A stretch of DNA of 64,000 nt from an uncultured Bryobacterales bacterium (lineage in GTDB: Bacteria > Acidobacteriota > Terriglobia > Bryobacterales > UBA6623): NCBI GenBank assembly GCA_958295955.1, contig OY282420.1:2432435-2496434 (forward strand). The letters are read 5' to 3'. The position numbers and the translations under genes were made by a program. Shown here piece by piece: positions 35,058 to 43,184 of the stretch; position 1 is the stretch's first letter; each line of letters opens with the position of its first letter. The notes under the pieces are model-generated. The model ran no database searches, was not told the DNA's origin, and saw nothing but the letters and a program-made list of their open reading frames with translations.

Positions 35058-36056
35058 CTATCGGCGCCCGTAAAACAAATCGCGGCCGGCGGTCAGCGCC
35101 CGCATCTTGCGGTCGGCGACGCTGCGCGAAAGCATCCAGAAACCGCAATCGGGGTTGACGTAGTGGATGCGTTCCTCGCCGAGCGTCCGCGCCGCGTTCT
35201 CGATGCGCGCAGCGATCAGGTCGGGGCTTTCGACGCCGTTGTCCTTGATGTCCACGACGCTCAGCCCCAGGCCGACCGCGGGATTCAGGCCGCGCAACTC
35301 GGCCAGCTCGTCGTACCCGCGCCGGGCGAACTCCAGCAGGAAATGGTCGCAATGCAGCGCGTTGAGAAACGGCAGCAGGTTTTTCCAAAACCCTTTCTGG
35401 ATCGTCTGCCCGCCGTAATTGCCGAAGCACAGGTGGACCCCGCGCGTCGAACCGATGCCGTCGAGGACGTGATTCAGCGCGGCGGCGGCCCATTCGGCTT
35501 CTTCCGGATGCCCCGTAATGTTGGCCTCGTCGAGTTGCAGGATGTCCGCCGGGATGCGTTCGAGTTGCCGCCGCAGGACGTCGGCAACGGCCATGCACAG
35601 CTTCTCGGCGCTGCCGTAATGGCGGTCGGTCAGCGTCTTGGTCAGCATGTGCGGGCCGGTGCAGGTGAACTTCAGCGGCTTCAGAGTCAAGCTGCGGACG
35701 AAGGCGTAATCGGCCGGCAAGTTGAGCGCGCCTGCGCCGATTGCTGCGCTTACAACGCCGGCGGGCGCCGTGCGGAAGCTCATCCCCGGGTCGGCCTTGA
35801 AAGCGTCGAGATCGCCGATCGAATACTCGGTGCGGACGCCGGAAAACCGGCTGACGAAATAGTCGATCATGCCGTTGGTTTCCGGGTGGGAGGGGTCGAA
35901 CCGGTTGAGCTCGCCGTCGGCGACCACGTCGATCCCGGCCAGTTCCTGCGTGCGCAGCACGACGGAGATCGCGTCGCTGAGCGTGCCCTTCGAAGTGTCT
36001 CCGTAAAGCCAGCGGGGGATCGGATAACTGCCGACAACGGTCGTTTTGATAGCCAT
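35058..36056 (-). CDS. MetE-like cobalamin-independent methionine synthase family protein
   Basis: 332 residues, matching the catalytic half of MetE alone. Zinc ligands can be seen as H208-x-C210 in VHLCFGNYGG and C304 in VNPDCGFW, as in MetE (HxC and NPDCG). The N-terminus is TVVGSYPIPRWL and the substrate-binding region is DILQLDEANI. Short MetE-like proteins include methyltransferases using other methyl donors and archaeal-type core enzymes; the donor is unknown. I start at ATG 36056, since a TATAAT ends 6 nt before it. The frame is open to 36149 but overlaps yraN. Confidence 0.82.
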   Translation of the reverse strand: MAIKTTVVGSYPIPRWLYGDTSKGTLSDAISVVLRTQELAGIDVVADGELNRFDPSHPETNGMIDYFVSRFSGVRTEYSIGDLDAFKADPGMSFRTAPAGVVSAAIGAGALNLPADYAFVRSLTLKPLKFTCTGPHMLTKTLTDRHYGSAEKLCMAVADVLRRQLERIPADILQLDEANITGHPEEAEWAAAALNHVLDGIGSTRGVHLCFGNYGGQTIQKGFWKNLLPFLNALHCDHFLLEFARRGYDELAELRGLNPAVGLGLSVVDIKDNGVESPDLIAARIENAARTLGEERIHYVNPDCGFWMLSRSVADRKMRALTAGRDLFYGRR

Positions 36057-36062
36057 GCGCGG

Positions 36063-36068
36063 ATTATA
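36063..36068 (-). promoter_or_regulatory. Consensus -10 box of the MetE-like gene
   Basis: TATAAT on the minus strand (36068-36063) ends 6 nt before ATG 36056 and contains the TAA stop codon (36066-36064) of yraN. The transcript is predicted to start at or within a base or two of the ATG. The upstream 30 bp are nearly all G/C with no -35 match. Confidence 0.6.
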
Positions 36069-36504
36069 GCCGCCGCCGGCCGCCCGGCCGCCGGAGCGCG
36101 GAAAAGGCGTTCTTCCACAGTTCGACGCGCTGCTCGGGTTCGACGACAACGCCGACGATATCGAAACGGATGCAGTCGTGCGCTGCGCCCGCGCGTCGGG
36201 CGTATTCGTGCGCCGTGCGGATCAACAGTTCTTTCTTCTCGTCGTCCACCGCGTCCGGGGGGGCGCCGAAGTCGCTGTTCTTGCGCGTCTTGACCTCGAC
36301 GAAGACGAGCTCGCCGCCGTCCCAAGCGACAAGGTCGATCTCGCCGCGTCCTTCGCGGGCGCGGTAGTTCCGCGCGACGATGCGGTAACCGCGTTCCTTC
36401 AGGAAGTTGTAAGCCGCGTCCTCGCCCCGCCGGCCTTCCCGTAGATGCCGGGGCAGCCCGCGGTCCGCCTTGCGCCGCAGCCGCTCCAGGAATCGGCGCA
36501 GCAT
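36064..36504 (-). CDS. yraN: UPF0102/YraN family nuclease-fold protein
   Basis: 146 residues from ATG 36504; the frame is open to an ATG at 36570, but the extra 22 residues are Ala/Gly-rich and atypical. The family core is present: GRRGEDAAYNFLKERGY, then GEIDLVAWDGG and FVEVKTR (E55, D57, E70, K72), the restriction-endonuclease-like active site. YraN proteins are thought to process or resolve DNA, but a proven role is lacking. The rlmN gene ends 72 bp upstream on the same strand. The stop lies inside the -10 box of the next gene. Confidence 0.86.
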   Translation of the reverse strand: MLRRFLERLRRKADRGLPRHLREGRRGEDAAYNFLKERGYRIVARNYRAREGRGEIDLVAWDGGELVFVEVKTRKNSDFGAPPDAVDDEKKELLIRTAHEYARRAGAAHDCIRFDIVGVVVEPEQRVELWKNAFSALRRPGGRRRL

Positions 36505-36576
36505 CTCACCGCCTGCCGCGGTCCGCGCCGCAGGCAACGACCCGGCGCCCGCTCGGACGCCGGAAAGCATTCGTGC

Positions 36577-37614
36577 TCATGAAGGCTGCGCCGTTCGCTT
36601 GAGTTGTCCGCATGCGGCGAAGATATCGCGCCCGCGCGGCTGCCGCACGAAACACGGCATGGCCGCCATGACGATCTTGTGGAACGCCTCGACGCGCGCC
36701 GCTGCGGGAGTTTCGAAATCGATGCCGGGTCCGGGGTTGAAAGGGATGAGGTTGACCTTGCACTTGATGTTCGCCAGCAGGCGCGTCACGTCCCGCGCGT
36801 CGCGGTCGGAATCGTTGACTCCCTTCAGCAGCACGTATTCGAACATCAACCACTCCCAGGGGCGCAGCGGATAGTTTCGGCAGACTTCGAGCAACTCGCC
36901 GAGGCGGTATTTTTTCGTGATCGGCATCAACCGCAGGCGCTGCTCTTCATTGGAGGCGTTCAGCGAGACGGCCAGCTTCGCCCTTACGTCATGCCGGGCG
37001 AATTCTTCGATCCTGGAAGCAATGCCCGCAGTCGAAACCGTCATCCGCCGCTGCGAAATCGCGACGCCTTGCGGATCGGCCAACAGGCGCGTCGCCTTCA
37101 TCACGGCGTCGAGATTCAGCAGCGGCTCGCCCATGCCCATCATCACGATGTTCAGCCCGCGCTCGCGTGCTTCGAGCGCATGCAGGCGCGCCAGCGTCAG
37201 CGCCTGCGCAACGATCTCGCCGCAGGTCAGATTGCGTTCGAGGCCCATCGCCGCCGTCAGGCAGAATCGGCAATCGACCGGGCAGCCGACCTGCGTGGAA
37301 ATGCACAGAGTATCGCGGGCGGCTTCGGGGATGAACACCGCCTCGATGCTTTTGCCGTCCGCCAACCGCAGCAGGTAGCGCGCCGTGCCGTCCGCCGCAT
37401 CGAACCGTTTTTCCACCGCCGGCAAGCCGCTGGTGAAATCTCTCTCCAGCGTCTCGCGGAGTTTCCGCGGCAGCGTCGAGATTCGATCGATGCCGCTCAG
37501 CCGCTCGCGGTAGAGGCCGCGGTAGATCTGCCGCGCCCGGTAGGCCGGCTCCTCGAGCGCGGCGGCCAGCGCCGTCAACTCCCCCAACTCCTGACCGATC
37601 AGCGCATCCTCCAC
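36577..37614 (-). CDS. rlmN: Dual-specificity 23S rRNA/tRNA (adenine-C2) methyltransferase RlmN
   Basis: 345 residues from GTG 37614. A radical-SAM cluster motif C111-x3-C115-x2-C118 in GCPVDCRFC, the GMGEPLLN loop, SLNASNEEQR, and a C-terminal Cys in FAACGQL together with C in MPCFVRQ identify RlmN/Cfr enzymes. It makes m2A2503 in 23S rRNA and m2A37 in some tRNAs. The frame is open to 37692, but TACAAT (37628-37623) ends 8 nt before the GTG and the added residues are low-complexity, so the shorter start is favoured. Confidence 0.92.
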   Translation of the reverse strand: MEDALIGQELGELTALAAALEEPAYRARQIYRGLYRERLSGIDRISTLPRKLRETLERDFTSGLPAVEKRFDAADGTARYLLRLADGKSIEAVFIPEAARDTLCISTQVGCPVDCRFCLTAAMGLERNLTCGEIVAQALTLARLHALEARERGLNIVMMGMGEPLLNLDAVMKATRLLADPQGVAISQRRMTVSTAGIASRIEEFARHDVRAKLAVSLNASNEEQRLRLMPITKKYRLGELLEVCRNYPLRPWEWLMFEYVLLKGVNDSDRDARDVTRLLANIKCKVNLIPFNPGPGIDFETPAAARVEAFHKIVMAAMPCFVRQPRGRDIFAACGQLKRTAQPS

Positions 37615-37622
37615 GACATCCC

Positions 37623-37628
37623 ATTGTA
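37623..37628 (-). promoter_or_regulatory. -10-like box of rlmN
   Basis: TACAAT on the minus strand ends 8 nt before GTG 37614. It predicts a leaderless rlmN mRNA and helps fix the start codon. Confidence 0.5.
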
Positions 37629-37741
37629 TCGGCGGGCTTGCCGCGGGCGGAGGGGTCGGCCGCAGGCGGGCGCAAGCGAAACCCGCGCGCAACCCGCAAC
37701 GTTACTATAAGTGAAGGCCGGCGCCGTCCGGTTTACCTGCA

Positions 37742-38548
37742 ATGCGCGCCAGGGTTCTCGCAGTTGCGGTCATGCTCGCGAGCTTCGCGGCCCTGCTCGA
37801 TGCTCAGCGGATCGCCCTCTATCTCACCGACGGAGACAAGATCGTCATTCGCGAATACAAGACCGCCGGCGACCGCATCCGCTATTTCAGCGTCGAGCGC
37901 AACCAGTGGGAAGAGATTCCCAAAGATCTGGTCGATATCGAGCGCACCCGCGAGGTCAACAAGCGTATGCAGGAAGCCGCTCGGGTGCGCAAGGAGGAGG
38001 TCGAGCGGGAGCGCAGAGCCGAGCGGCGGGCGCGAACCGAGTTGCACCAGGTGCCGCTCGACGACGGCGTCTATCACCTGCGCGGAAACGAGATCGTTCC
38101 CTTGCCGCAGGCCGTGCTGGCGGTCAACCGCAGCAAGAAACGAACCGTTCTGAAAATCCTTTCGCCGGCGCCGATCGTTGCCGACAAGCAGACCCTGGCG
38201 CTGGAAGGACTCGCCGCCGCACTGGCCACCGCGGCGCCCAAGCCGATCTTTTACATGCGGCTCGAGCGGTTTTCGCGGTTTGGAATCGTGCGCGTCAAGC
38301 CGGAAGAAAAACGCAAGCGGAGAGTGGTGCAGACGATTCAAACCATTCCCCAATCGACCGAGCAATTCGAGAATCAGGAAGATGTCGAGGTTTTTCGCCA
38401 GCAATTGGCGCCGCTCGTGTATAAAATTTGGCCGGTGGAAGACCTGCCGCCCGGCGAATACGCGCTGATCGATTTCACTCCGGGCGAATCGAATTTGCGG
38501 GTGTGGGATTTCTCGCACGATCCTCCGGCGGCCGAGACCGGCTCGTAA
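37742..38548 (+). CDS. Exported protein of unknown function, start of an efflux operon
   Basis: 268 residues with a signal peptide (about 1-21, ending LLDAQ). The mature part opens with a short beta-rich segment (RIALYLTDGDKIVIREYK and RIRYFSVERNQWEEIP), similar to small exported Acidobacteria proteins that sense or bind envelope components, then a highly charged helix (about 68-103, RVRKEEVERERRAERRAR) and a C-terminal domain with YALIDFTPGESNLRVWDF. I do not recognise a named family. It lies 16 bp before the HlyD adaptor gene and is the first gene of the five-gene export operon. Confidence 0.65.
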   Translation: MRARVLAVAVMLASFAALLDAQRIALYLTDGDKIVIREYKTAGDRIRYFSVERNQWEEIPKDLVDIERTREVNKRMQEAARVRKEEVERERRAERRARTELHQVPLDDGVYHLRGNEIVPLPQAVLAVNRSKKRTVLKILSPAPIVADKQTLALEGLAAALATAAPKPIFYMRLERFSRFGIVRVKPEEKRKRRVVQTIQTIPQSTEQFENQEDVEVFRQQLAPLVYKIWPVEDLPPGEYALIDFTPGESNLRVWDFSHDPPAAETGS

Positions 38549-38564
38549 CGGGCGCTTGCCAGGC

Positions 38565-39779
38565 ATGCTCAGGGCTTCGATAACCGTTGCGCCGTTGCTC
38601 GCGGCGCTCGTCTCGCCGGCCTGCTCCGACAGCGCGCCCGCGGTTGCCGCCGTCAAGCCCGAGCGCCGCGATCTGGTCAGCTACCTGGTAACCAACGGGC
38701 GGCTGCTCATGCCCGACCGGACCGCTGTTCATGCTGCGACGTCGGGACGCATCGCCGAGCTTCGCGTGAGACAGGGAGGGCAAGTGCGGGCCGGCGAAGT
38801 GTTGGCGCGCCTGGCGGATTCAGGAGAACGCTCGATGCGCATGCAAGCCCAAGCGAAGATGGACGCCGCGCGCGCGGAGCTTGCCGGCTTCGAGCGGGGA
38901 CCGACCCCGGCGGAACGGGCCGATTGGCAAGCGCGTCTCGAATCCGCCCGCAACGAGAGCAAGCGGCTGAGCGCCGCGATCGCCCGGGTCGAAAGACTGA
39001 TCGACAAGCAGGCCGCCGCGCGCAGCGAACTGGACGAACTGCAAGCCGCGGCCGCCGTCTCGCGGCTGGACATCGCATCGCTGGAAGCGAAGCTGCGCGG
39101 GCCGGTTGCGGAAGAACGCCGCCAGGCGCTTGCCGCGGCGGTCCGCGAGGCCGAGGCCGCCCTGCGGCAAGCGGACGAACGCGCGGCCGCGCTCGCCATC
39201 CGCGCGCCGCAGGCGGGCGTCGTCTATTCGTTAACGGTGGAAAACGGAGATTACCTGCAAGCGGGCGGCCTGATCGCCCGCATCGGCTCGCCGCAACGGC
39301 TGCGGGCGGCGATCTTCATCGACGAACCGGAACTCGGCCGCGTTGCGCGGGGCAGCAAGGCGGTCCTCGCCGCCGATGCCTATCCCGGCGCTTCATGGCC
39401 GTGTACGATCACAGATACGGCCGTCGAAATCGTCGAGTTGGAGACGCGCCGGGTCGGCGAAGTATCCTGCTCCGTCGAGAATTCCGACGGGCGCCTGATC
39501 CCCAATCTCACGGTTAGCGCGCGCATCGAAACGGGCGCGGCCGCCGATGTCCTCAGTGTGCCCCGGAGCGCCGTCGGACGGCGCCGGGGAGAGCCGTTCG
39601 TCTGGATTGCCGATGACGGCAAAGCATCGCGGAGACCGGTCGACTTGGGCTTGCAAGGCCCGGATTTTGTCGCCGTCGCCGCCGGCCTGACGGCTGCGGA
39701 TATCGTGCTGCTGCCGGGCGCGGCCGCGCTCGCGGAGGGGCAGCCCGTGTCTTTGCTGCAAGGAATCGACAATGAATAA
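38565..39779 (+). CDS. Periplasmic adaptor (HlyD/MacA-type membrane fusion protein)
   Basis: 404 residues from ATG 38565; a TTG at 38556 is possible. A short hydrophobic N-terminus ends in SPAC, which may be a lipobox. A biotinyl-lipoyl half (ATSGRIAELRVRQGGQVRAGEVLARL) and its partner (RAPQAGVVYSLTVENGDYLQAGGLIARIG) flank an alpha-hairpin rich in Ala, Glu and Arg, followed by beta-barrel and membrane-proximal domains (VPRSAVGRRRGEPFVWI). It would link the MacB-type permease to the TolC protein encoded downstream. The stop overlaps the TPR gene by 8 nt. Confidence 0.88.
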   Translation: MLRASITVAPLLAALVSPACSDSAPAVAAVKPERRDLVSYLVTNGRLLMPDRTAVHAATSGRIAELRVRQGGQVRAGEVLARLADSGERSMRMQAQAKMDAARAELAGFERGPTPAERADWQARLESARNESKRLSAAIARVERLIDKQAAARSELDELQAAAAVSRLDIASLEAKLRGPVAEERRQALAAAVREAEAALRQADERAAALAIRAPQAGVVYSLTVENGDYLQAGGLIARIGSPQRLRAAIFIDEPELGRVARGSKAVLAADAYPGASWPCTITDTAVEIVELETRRVGEVSCSVENSDGRLIPNLTVSARIETGAAADVLSVPRSAVGRRRGEPFVWIADDGKASRRPVDLGLQGPDFVAVAAGLTAADIVLLPGAAALAEGQPVSLLQGIDNE

Positions 39780-40572
39780 ACCGGCGCCGGCCTTTGCGTT
39801 TTTGCTCGCTGCGGCCCTGCTTGTCCCGCATCCGGCGCCGGCCGCGGACTCGGCCGCGGACGCATACGAAAAAGGCATCGAGCGCTACGTGGCCGAGGAC
39901 TACAAGAGTGCGCAGAAAGCGTTCGAGCAGGCGGTCCGCGCCGAGCCCGGCAACGCCGACTACCATGTCTGGCTGGGCCGGGCTTACGGCCGCCGCGCGG
40001 AAACCAACAGCGGCCTGAAGATACTTTCTTCCTACGGCTTGGCGCGCAAGGCCCGCGCCTCTTTCCAGCGCGCCGTCGAGCTCGACGGCGAAAACGGCGG
40101 CGCCCTGGAGTCGCTGTTCCGCTATTACCTCGAGGCTCCCCCTATCGTCGGCGGCAGCGTGCCGCAGGCGTTGGCGGTCGCGCGGCGAATCGAGGCCGTC
40201 GACAGGGCCGCAGGCGCGCGGGCCCGGGCCGCTTACCACGAAGCGAAGAAAGATTTCAGCGCGGCGGAGGCGGCGCTCGAAAAAGCCCGCGCTCTGCAGC
40301 CCGACGACAGCGGGCATCTGCTCGGCCATGCGTCCTTCCTCGCCCGCCGCGGGCGTTTCGCGGAAGCGGACGAGCTTTTCGACGAGGCTTTCCGCCGCGA
40401 CCCCGACAATCCGGCTGTCTGGCTGTCCCGCGCCAAAGCGTCGATCGCGGCAAAGCGGGAATCCGCATACGACGAGGCGCGCGCGCTGCTGCGGCGCTAC
40501 CTGGCGGCGCCTCTGACGGGGCCGGACGCCGAGCCCTACTCCAATGTGCGTAAACTGCTGAAGGGCATATGA
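39772..40572 (+). CDS. Exported TPR-repeat protein in efflux operon
   Basis: 266 residues with a signal peptide (to about 25, APAAD). Four to five TPR units follow: YEKGIERYVAEDYKSAQKAF, ALVARRI-type helices, FSAAEAALEKARALQPDD and RFAEADELFDEAFRRDPDN, with one unit interrupted by a TNSGLKILSS insert. Secreted TPR proteins act as scaffolds; a place between the adaptor and the permease genes suggests it helps assemble this pump, which is not usual for MacAB systems. The stop and the next start overlap (ATGA). Confidence 0.83.
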   Translation: MNKPAPAFAFLLAAALLVPHPAPAADSAADAYEKGIERYVAEDYKSAQKAFEQAVRAEPGNADYHVWLGRAYGRRAETNSGLKILSSYGLARKARASFQRAVELDGENGGALESLFRYYLEAPPIVGGSVPQALAVARRIEAVDRAAGARARAAYHEAKKDFSAAEAALEKARALQPDDSGHLLGHASFLARRGRFAEADELFDEAFRRDPDNPAVWLSRAKASIAAKRESAYDEARALLRRYLAAPLTGPDAEPYSNVRKLLKGI

Positions 40573-41789
40573 GGCGTCAAGGGGCCGTCCCGTTTGCGCA
40601 AACCCTGCGGTTCGCGTTTGCCGAGCTGCGCCGTCAGCGCCTGCGTTCTCTGCTCACCGGCATGAGCATGACGGTCGCCGTTGCCGCGCTGATCGTCGTC
40701 GTCACGGCGGCGCTGACCGGCCGCGATTTCGTGGTCTCGCGGATCGAGGGCGTCGGCTCGAATTTGATCTACGCCTACTACGAAGCCGGCGGAAATGTCT
40801 CTCCCGCGGAAGCCGACTACATCAACCTCGCCGATATCGACGCCGTGCGCGACCGGCTGGGCGGCCTCGTCGAAGCCGCCGCGGGCGTCATGAGCACTTG
40901 GGACCGGGTCTCCGTCAACGGCCGGCCGCGGCAGATCCGCGTACTGGGGTCGAGCGCCGAATACCGCGTCGTGCGCAATCTCCAAGTGCTTGCCGGGCGC
41001 TTCCTGGATGCCGGCGACCTGCTTTCCCGCGCCAAGGTCTGCCTGCTGACCCCCGCCGCCGCCGAGCGACTCTACGGCTCGGCGGATGCAGCCGTTGGCC
41101 GGACCCTCAAAGTCCACGATCTCGATTTCCGCATCGTGGGCGTCTTTAGCGAAGGCGTCGAGACTTTCGGCCAATCGGAGGTCGCCGCCGATTCGGTGCT
41201 CATTCCGATTACCGTGATGCGCTATTTCCAACCGGTGGAGCGCGTCGATCCGTTATACGTCTCGGTGCGCTCCCGCGAGCAGGTCGAGCGGGCGGCGGCG
41301 CTGGTGCGCGAAACTCTCGAGTCGCGGCATCGCCCCGGCTCTCTCTACCGCGTGGACAATCTGGCGGGCGTGCTCGCAGCCGCCGGACAGATCGCCTCGG
41401 CGCTCACTGTCGTGATGATGCTCATTGCCGCGGTCACGCTCGCGGTCAGTGGAATTTTCATCATGAATATCCTGCTGATTGCGGTGCGCGAGCGCACTGC
41501 CGAAATCGGTCTGCGCATGGCGGTCGGCGCGTCGCGCCGCGATATTCACCGCCAATTTCTCGCCGAAGCCGTCACGCTTTCACTGCTCGGCGGCTTCCTG
41601 GGCGCCGTTCTGGGCGTCGCGCTTCCCCTTCTCGCAGCGCGCCTGTGGCCGCAACTCCCGGTGCGCATTTCCGCCGTCTCCGTCGCCGTCGCGGTCGTCT
41701 CCGCTGCCGCGGTCGGCTGCGTTTTCGGCCTGCTCCCGGCCGCCCGCGCATCGAAACTCGACCCTGTAGAGGCTCTTCGCCATGATTAA
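40569..41789 (+). CDS. MacB-type ABC transporter permease without ATPase domain
   Basis: 406 residues. One TM at about 30-50, a MacB_PCD periplasmic domain (about 55-245), and an FtsX domain with three TMs (about 275-400) containing NILLIAVRERTAEIGLRMAVGASRRDI, the conserved coupling segment, and the C-terminal ARASKLDPVEALRHD. MacB-type machines use ATP hydrolysis to push substrates from the periplasm through TolC without moving them across the inner membrane. No ATPase gene is present in this operon, so the subunit must come from another locus. Confidence 0.88.
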   Translation: MRRQGAVPFAQTLRFAFAELRRQRLRSLLTGMSMTVAVAALIVVVTAALTGRDFVVSRIEGVGSNLIYAYYEAGGNVSPAEADYINLADIDAVRDRLGGLVEAAAGVMSTWDRVSVNGRPRQIRVLGSSAEYRVVRNLQVLAGRFLDAGDLLSRAKVCLLTPAAAERLYGSADAAVGRTLKVHDLDFRIVGVFSEGVETFGQSEVAADSVLIPITVMRYFQPVERVDPLYVSVRSREQVERAAALVRETLESRHRPGSLYRVDNLAGVLAAAGQIASALTVVMMLIAAVTLAVSGIFIMNILLIAVRERTAEIGLRMAVGASRRDIHRQFLAEAVTLSLLGGFLGAVLGVALPLLAARLWPQLPVRISAVSVAVAVVSAAAVGCVFGLLPAARASKLDPVEALRHD

Positions 41790-43095
41790 ACCGCTCTTTG
41801 CCTATGGATTTGCGCTGGCGACGGCGCTCTGCCTGCCGCCCGCGCCGCTGCCGGCGCAGGTCTTGCGCGAGATTACGCTGCGCGAGGCGATTCGCCTGGC
41901 GGCTCGGCAGAGCCCCGAATGGCGCCTCGGGCAACTCGAAATCGAGCAGGCCGACCGCGACGCCGCATTGGTCCGCGCCGAGCGGACGCCGCAACTCTTC
42001 GCCGGCTCGGGTCTGGGCTATACCGACGGCATTCCCCAAAGCATCGCCGGCGCCGCGCCGTCGATTGCGCAGGTCACGGCGATGCAGCCGCTGTTCGACG
42101 CGGGCCGCAAACAGCGCATCCGGCAGGCGCGGCAACTCTCCGTCGCCGCTGCGCACTCTGCCGAGGCGAAGCGCGCGAACGCCGTCCACCGGGCAGGCGC
42201 CCTCTATTTGGACATGGAGCTCGCAGCGCGCAGCATCGAGCTTCTGGAGCGGCAACTCGACCATTTCCTCCGCATCGAAGACGCAACCGCGGCGCGCGTC
42301 GAAGAAGGACGCGAAATCCCCGCGGCGCTGACCCGCGCCCGCCTCGACGGCGCCAGGGCCGCAGAGCGGCTGCGCGCCGCGCAAGCGCAATTCGACCTGC
42401 TGGAGGCCGACCTCCGCCGGCGCCTGGATCTCGAACCCGATGTTCGCCTGCGCCCCGTCGCGGACGATTCGCTGCAGCCGGTCGATCTCCCGGGCGACCG
42501 CGCCGAAGCGCAGCGCCGCGCCGTCGAAAACCATCCCGACATCGCAGCTCTCGAAGCCCGGCTCCGCGCCAAGGACTTTCAGCAGAAGACCGCTGCCCGC
42601 GGCCGTTACCCCAAGCTCGATCTTGTCGCGCAGTACGCGCTGCTCGCCAAGTTCAACAATTACGATGAATTTTTCAATCGCTTCCAGAGCCATAACTGGC
42701 AGGCCGGCATTTCATTTCAGGTACCGTTGTTCGCGGGCAAGGGCGTCGCCGAGCGCGTGGCCAAAGCCAGGCTGGAAGCCCGCGGTCTCGAAATCCAACG
42801 CAAGGTCAGGCAGGCCGACATCGAACTCGAAAGCCTGCGCGCGTATGAGAACGTGCGCGAGGCCGAGAGCGGTACCAAGCTGGCGCGCCTGGAGCTCGAC
42901 TATGCGCGGGAAAATCTCGGCGTCCTTCTGGCGCAGTTCGAGGAAGGCCGCCTGGCGATCGACCCGGTCGAGCGCGCCCGGGTGATCGAGTCCGCGGCTT
43001 GGCGGCGGCTTTATGAATCCCGCTATGCCTTCGCCAAGGCAAAGCTGGCCCTGTTGCACGCAACCGGCGATTTGATTGAGGCGTTCGCCGACTGA
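41782..43095 (+). CDS. TolC-family outer-membrane efflux protein
   Basis: 437 residues, a normal TolC length. A signal peptide (to about 26, PLPAQ) precedes two OEP repeats with long heptad-rich helices (LREAIRLAARQSPEWRLGQL; VAKARLEARGLEIQRKVRQA) and the typical YPKLDLVAQY strand. The start overlaps the permease gene by 8 nt. It supplies the outer-membrane exit of the pump encoded by the three preceding genes. This is the second TolC-like gene in the window and is only distantly like the one at 30.1 kb. Confidence 0.88.
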   Translation: MIKPLFAYGFALATALCLPPAPLPAQVLREITLREAIRLAARQSPEWRLGQLEIEQADRDAALVRAERTPQLFAGSGLGYTDGIPQSIAGAAPSIAQVTAMQPLFDAGRKQRIRQARQLSVAAAHSAEAKRANAVHRAGALYLDMELAARSIELLERQLDHFLRIEDATAARVEEGREIPAALTRARLDGARAAERLRAAQAQFDLLEADLRRRLDLEPDVRLRPVADDSLQPVDLPGDRAEAQRRAVENHPDIAALEARLRAKDFQQKTAARGRYPKLDLVAQYALLAKFNNYDEFFNRFQSHNWQAGISFQVPLFAGKGVAERVAKARLEARGLEIQRKVRQADIELESLRAYENVREAESGTKLARLELDYARENLGVLLAQFEEGRLAIDPVERARVIESAAWRRLYESRYAFAKAKLALLHATGDLIEAFAD

Positions 43096-43184
43096 TCTCC
43101 TCGATTCCGAGCGAAGAATGAATCTGAAGCGGGGCTGTGGGCCGCGGCCGCTCCGACGAACGTTCGCCTGATACCATAACCTTT

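Noticed and set aside
34242-36293. 683-codon plus-strand open frame
   Set aside because: It runs antisense through the nucleotidyltransferase, MetE-like and yraN genes and shows no protein family.
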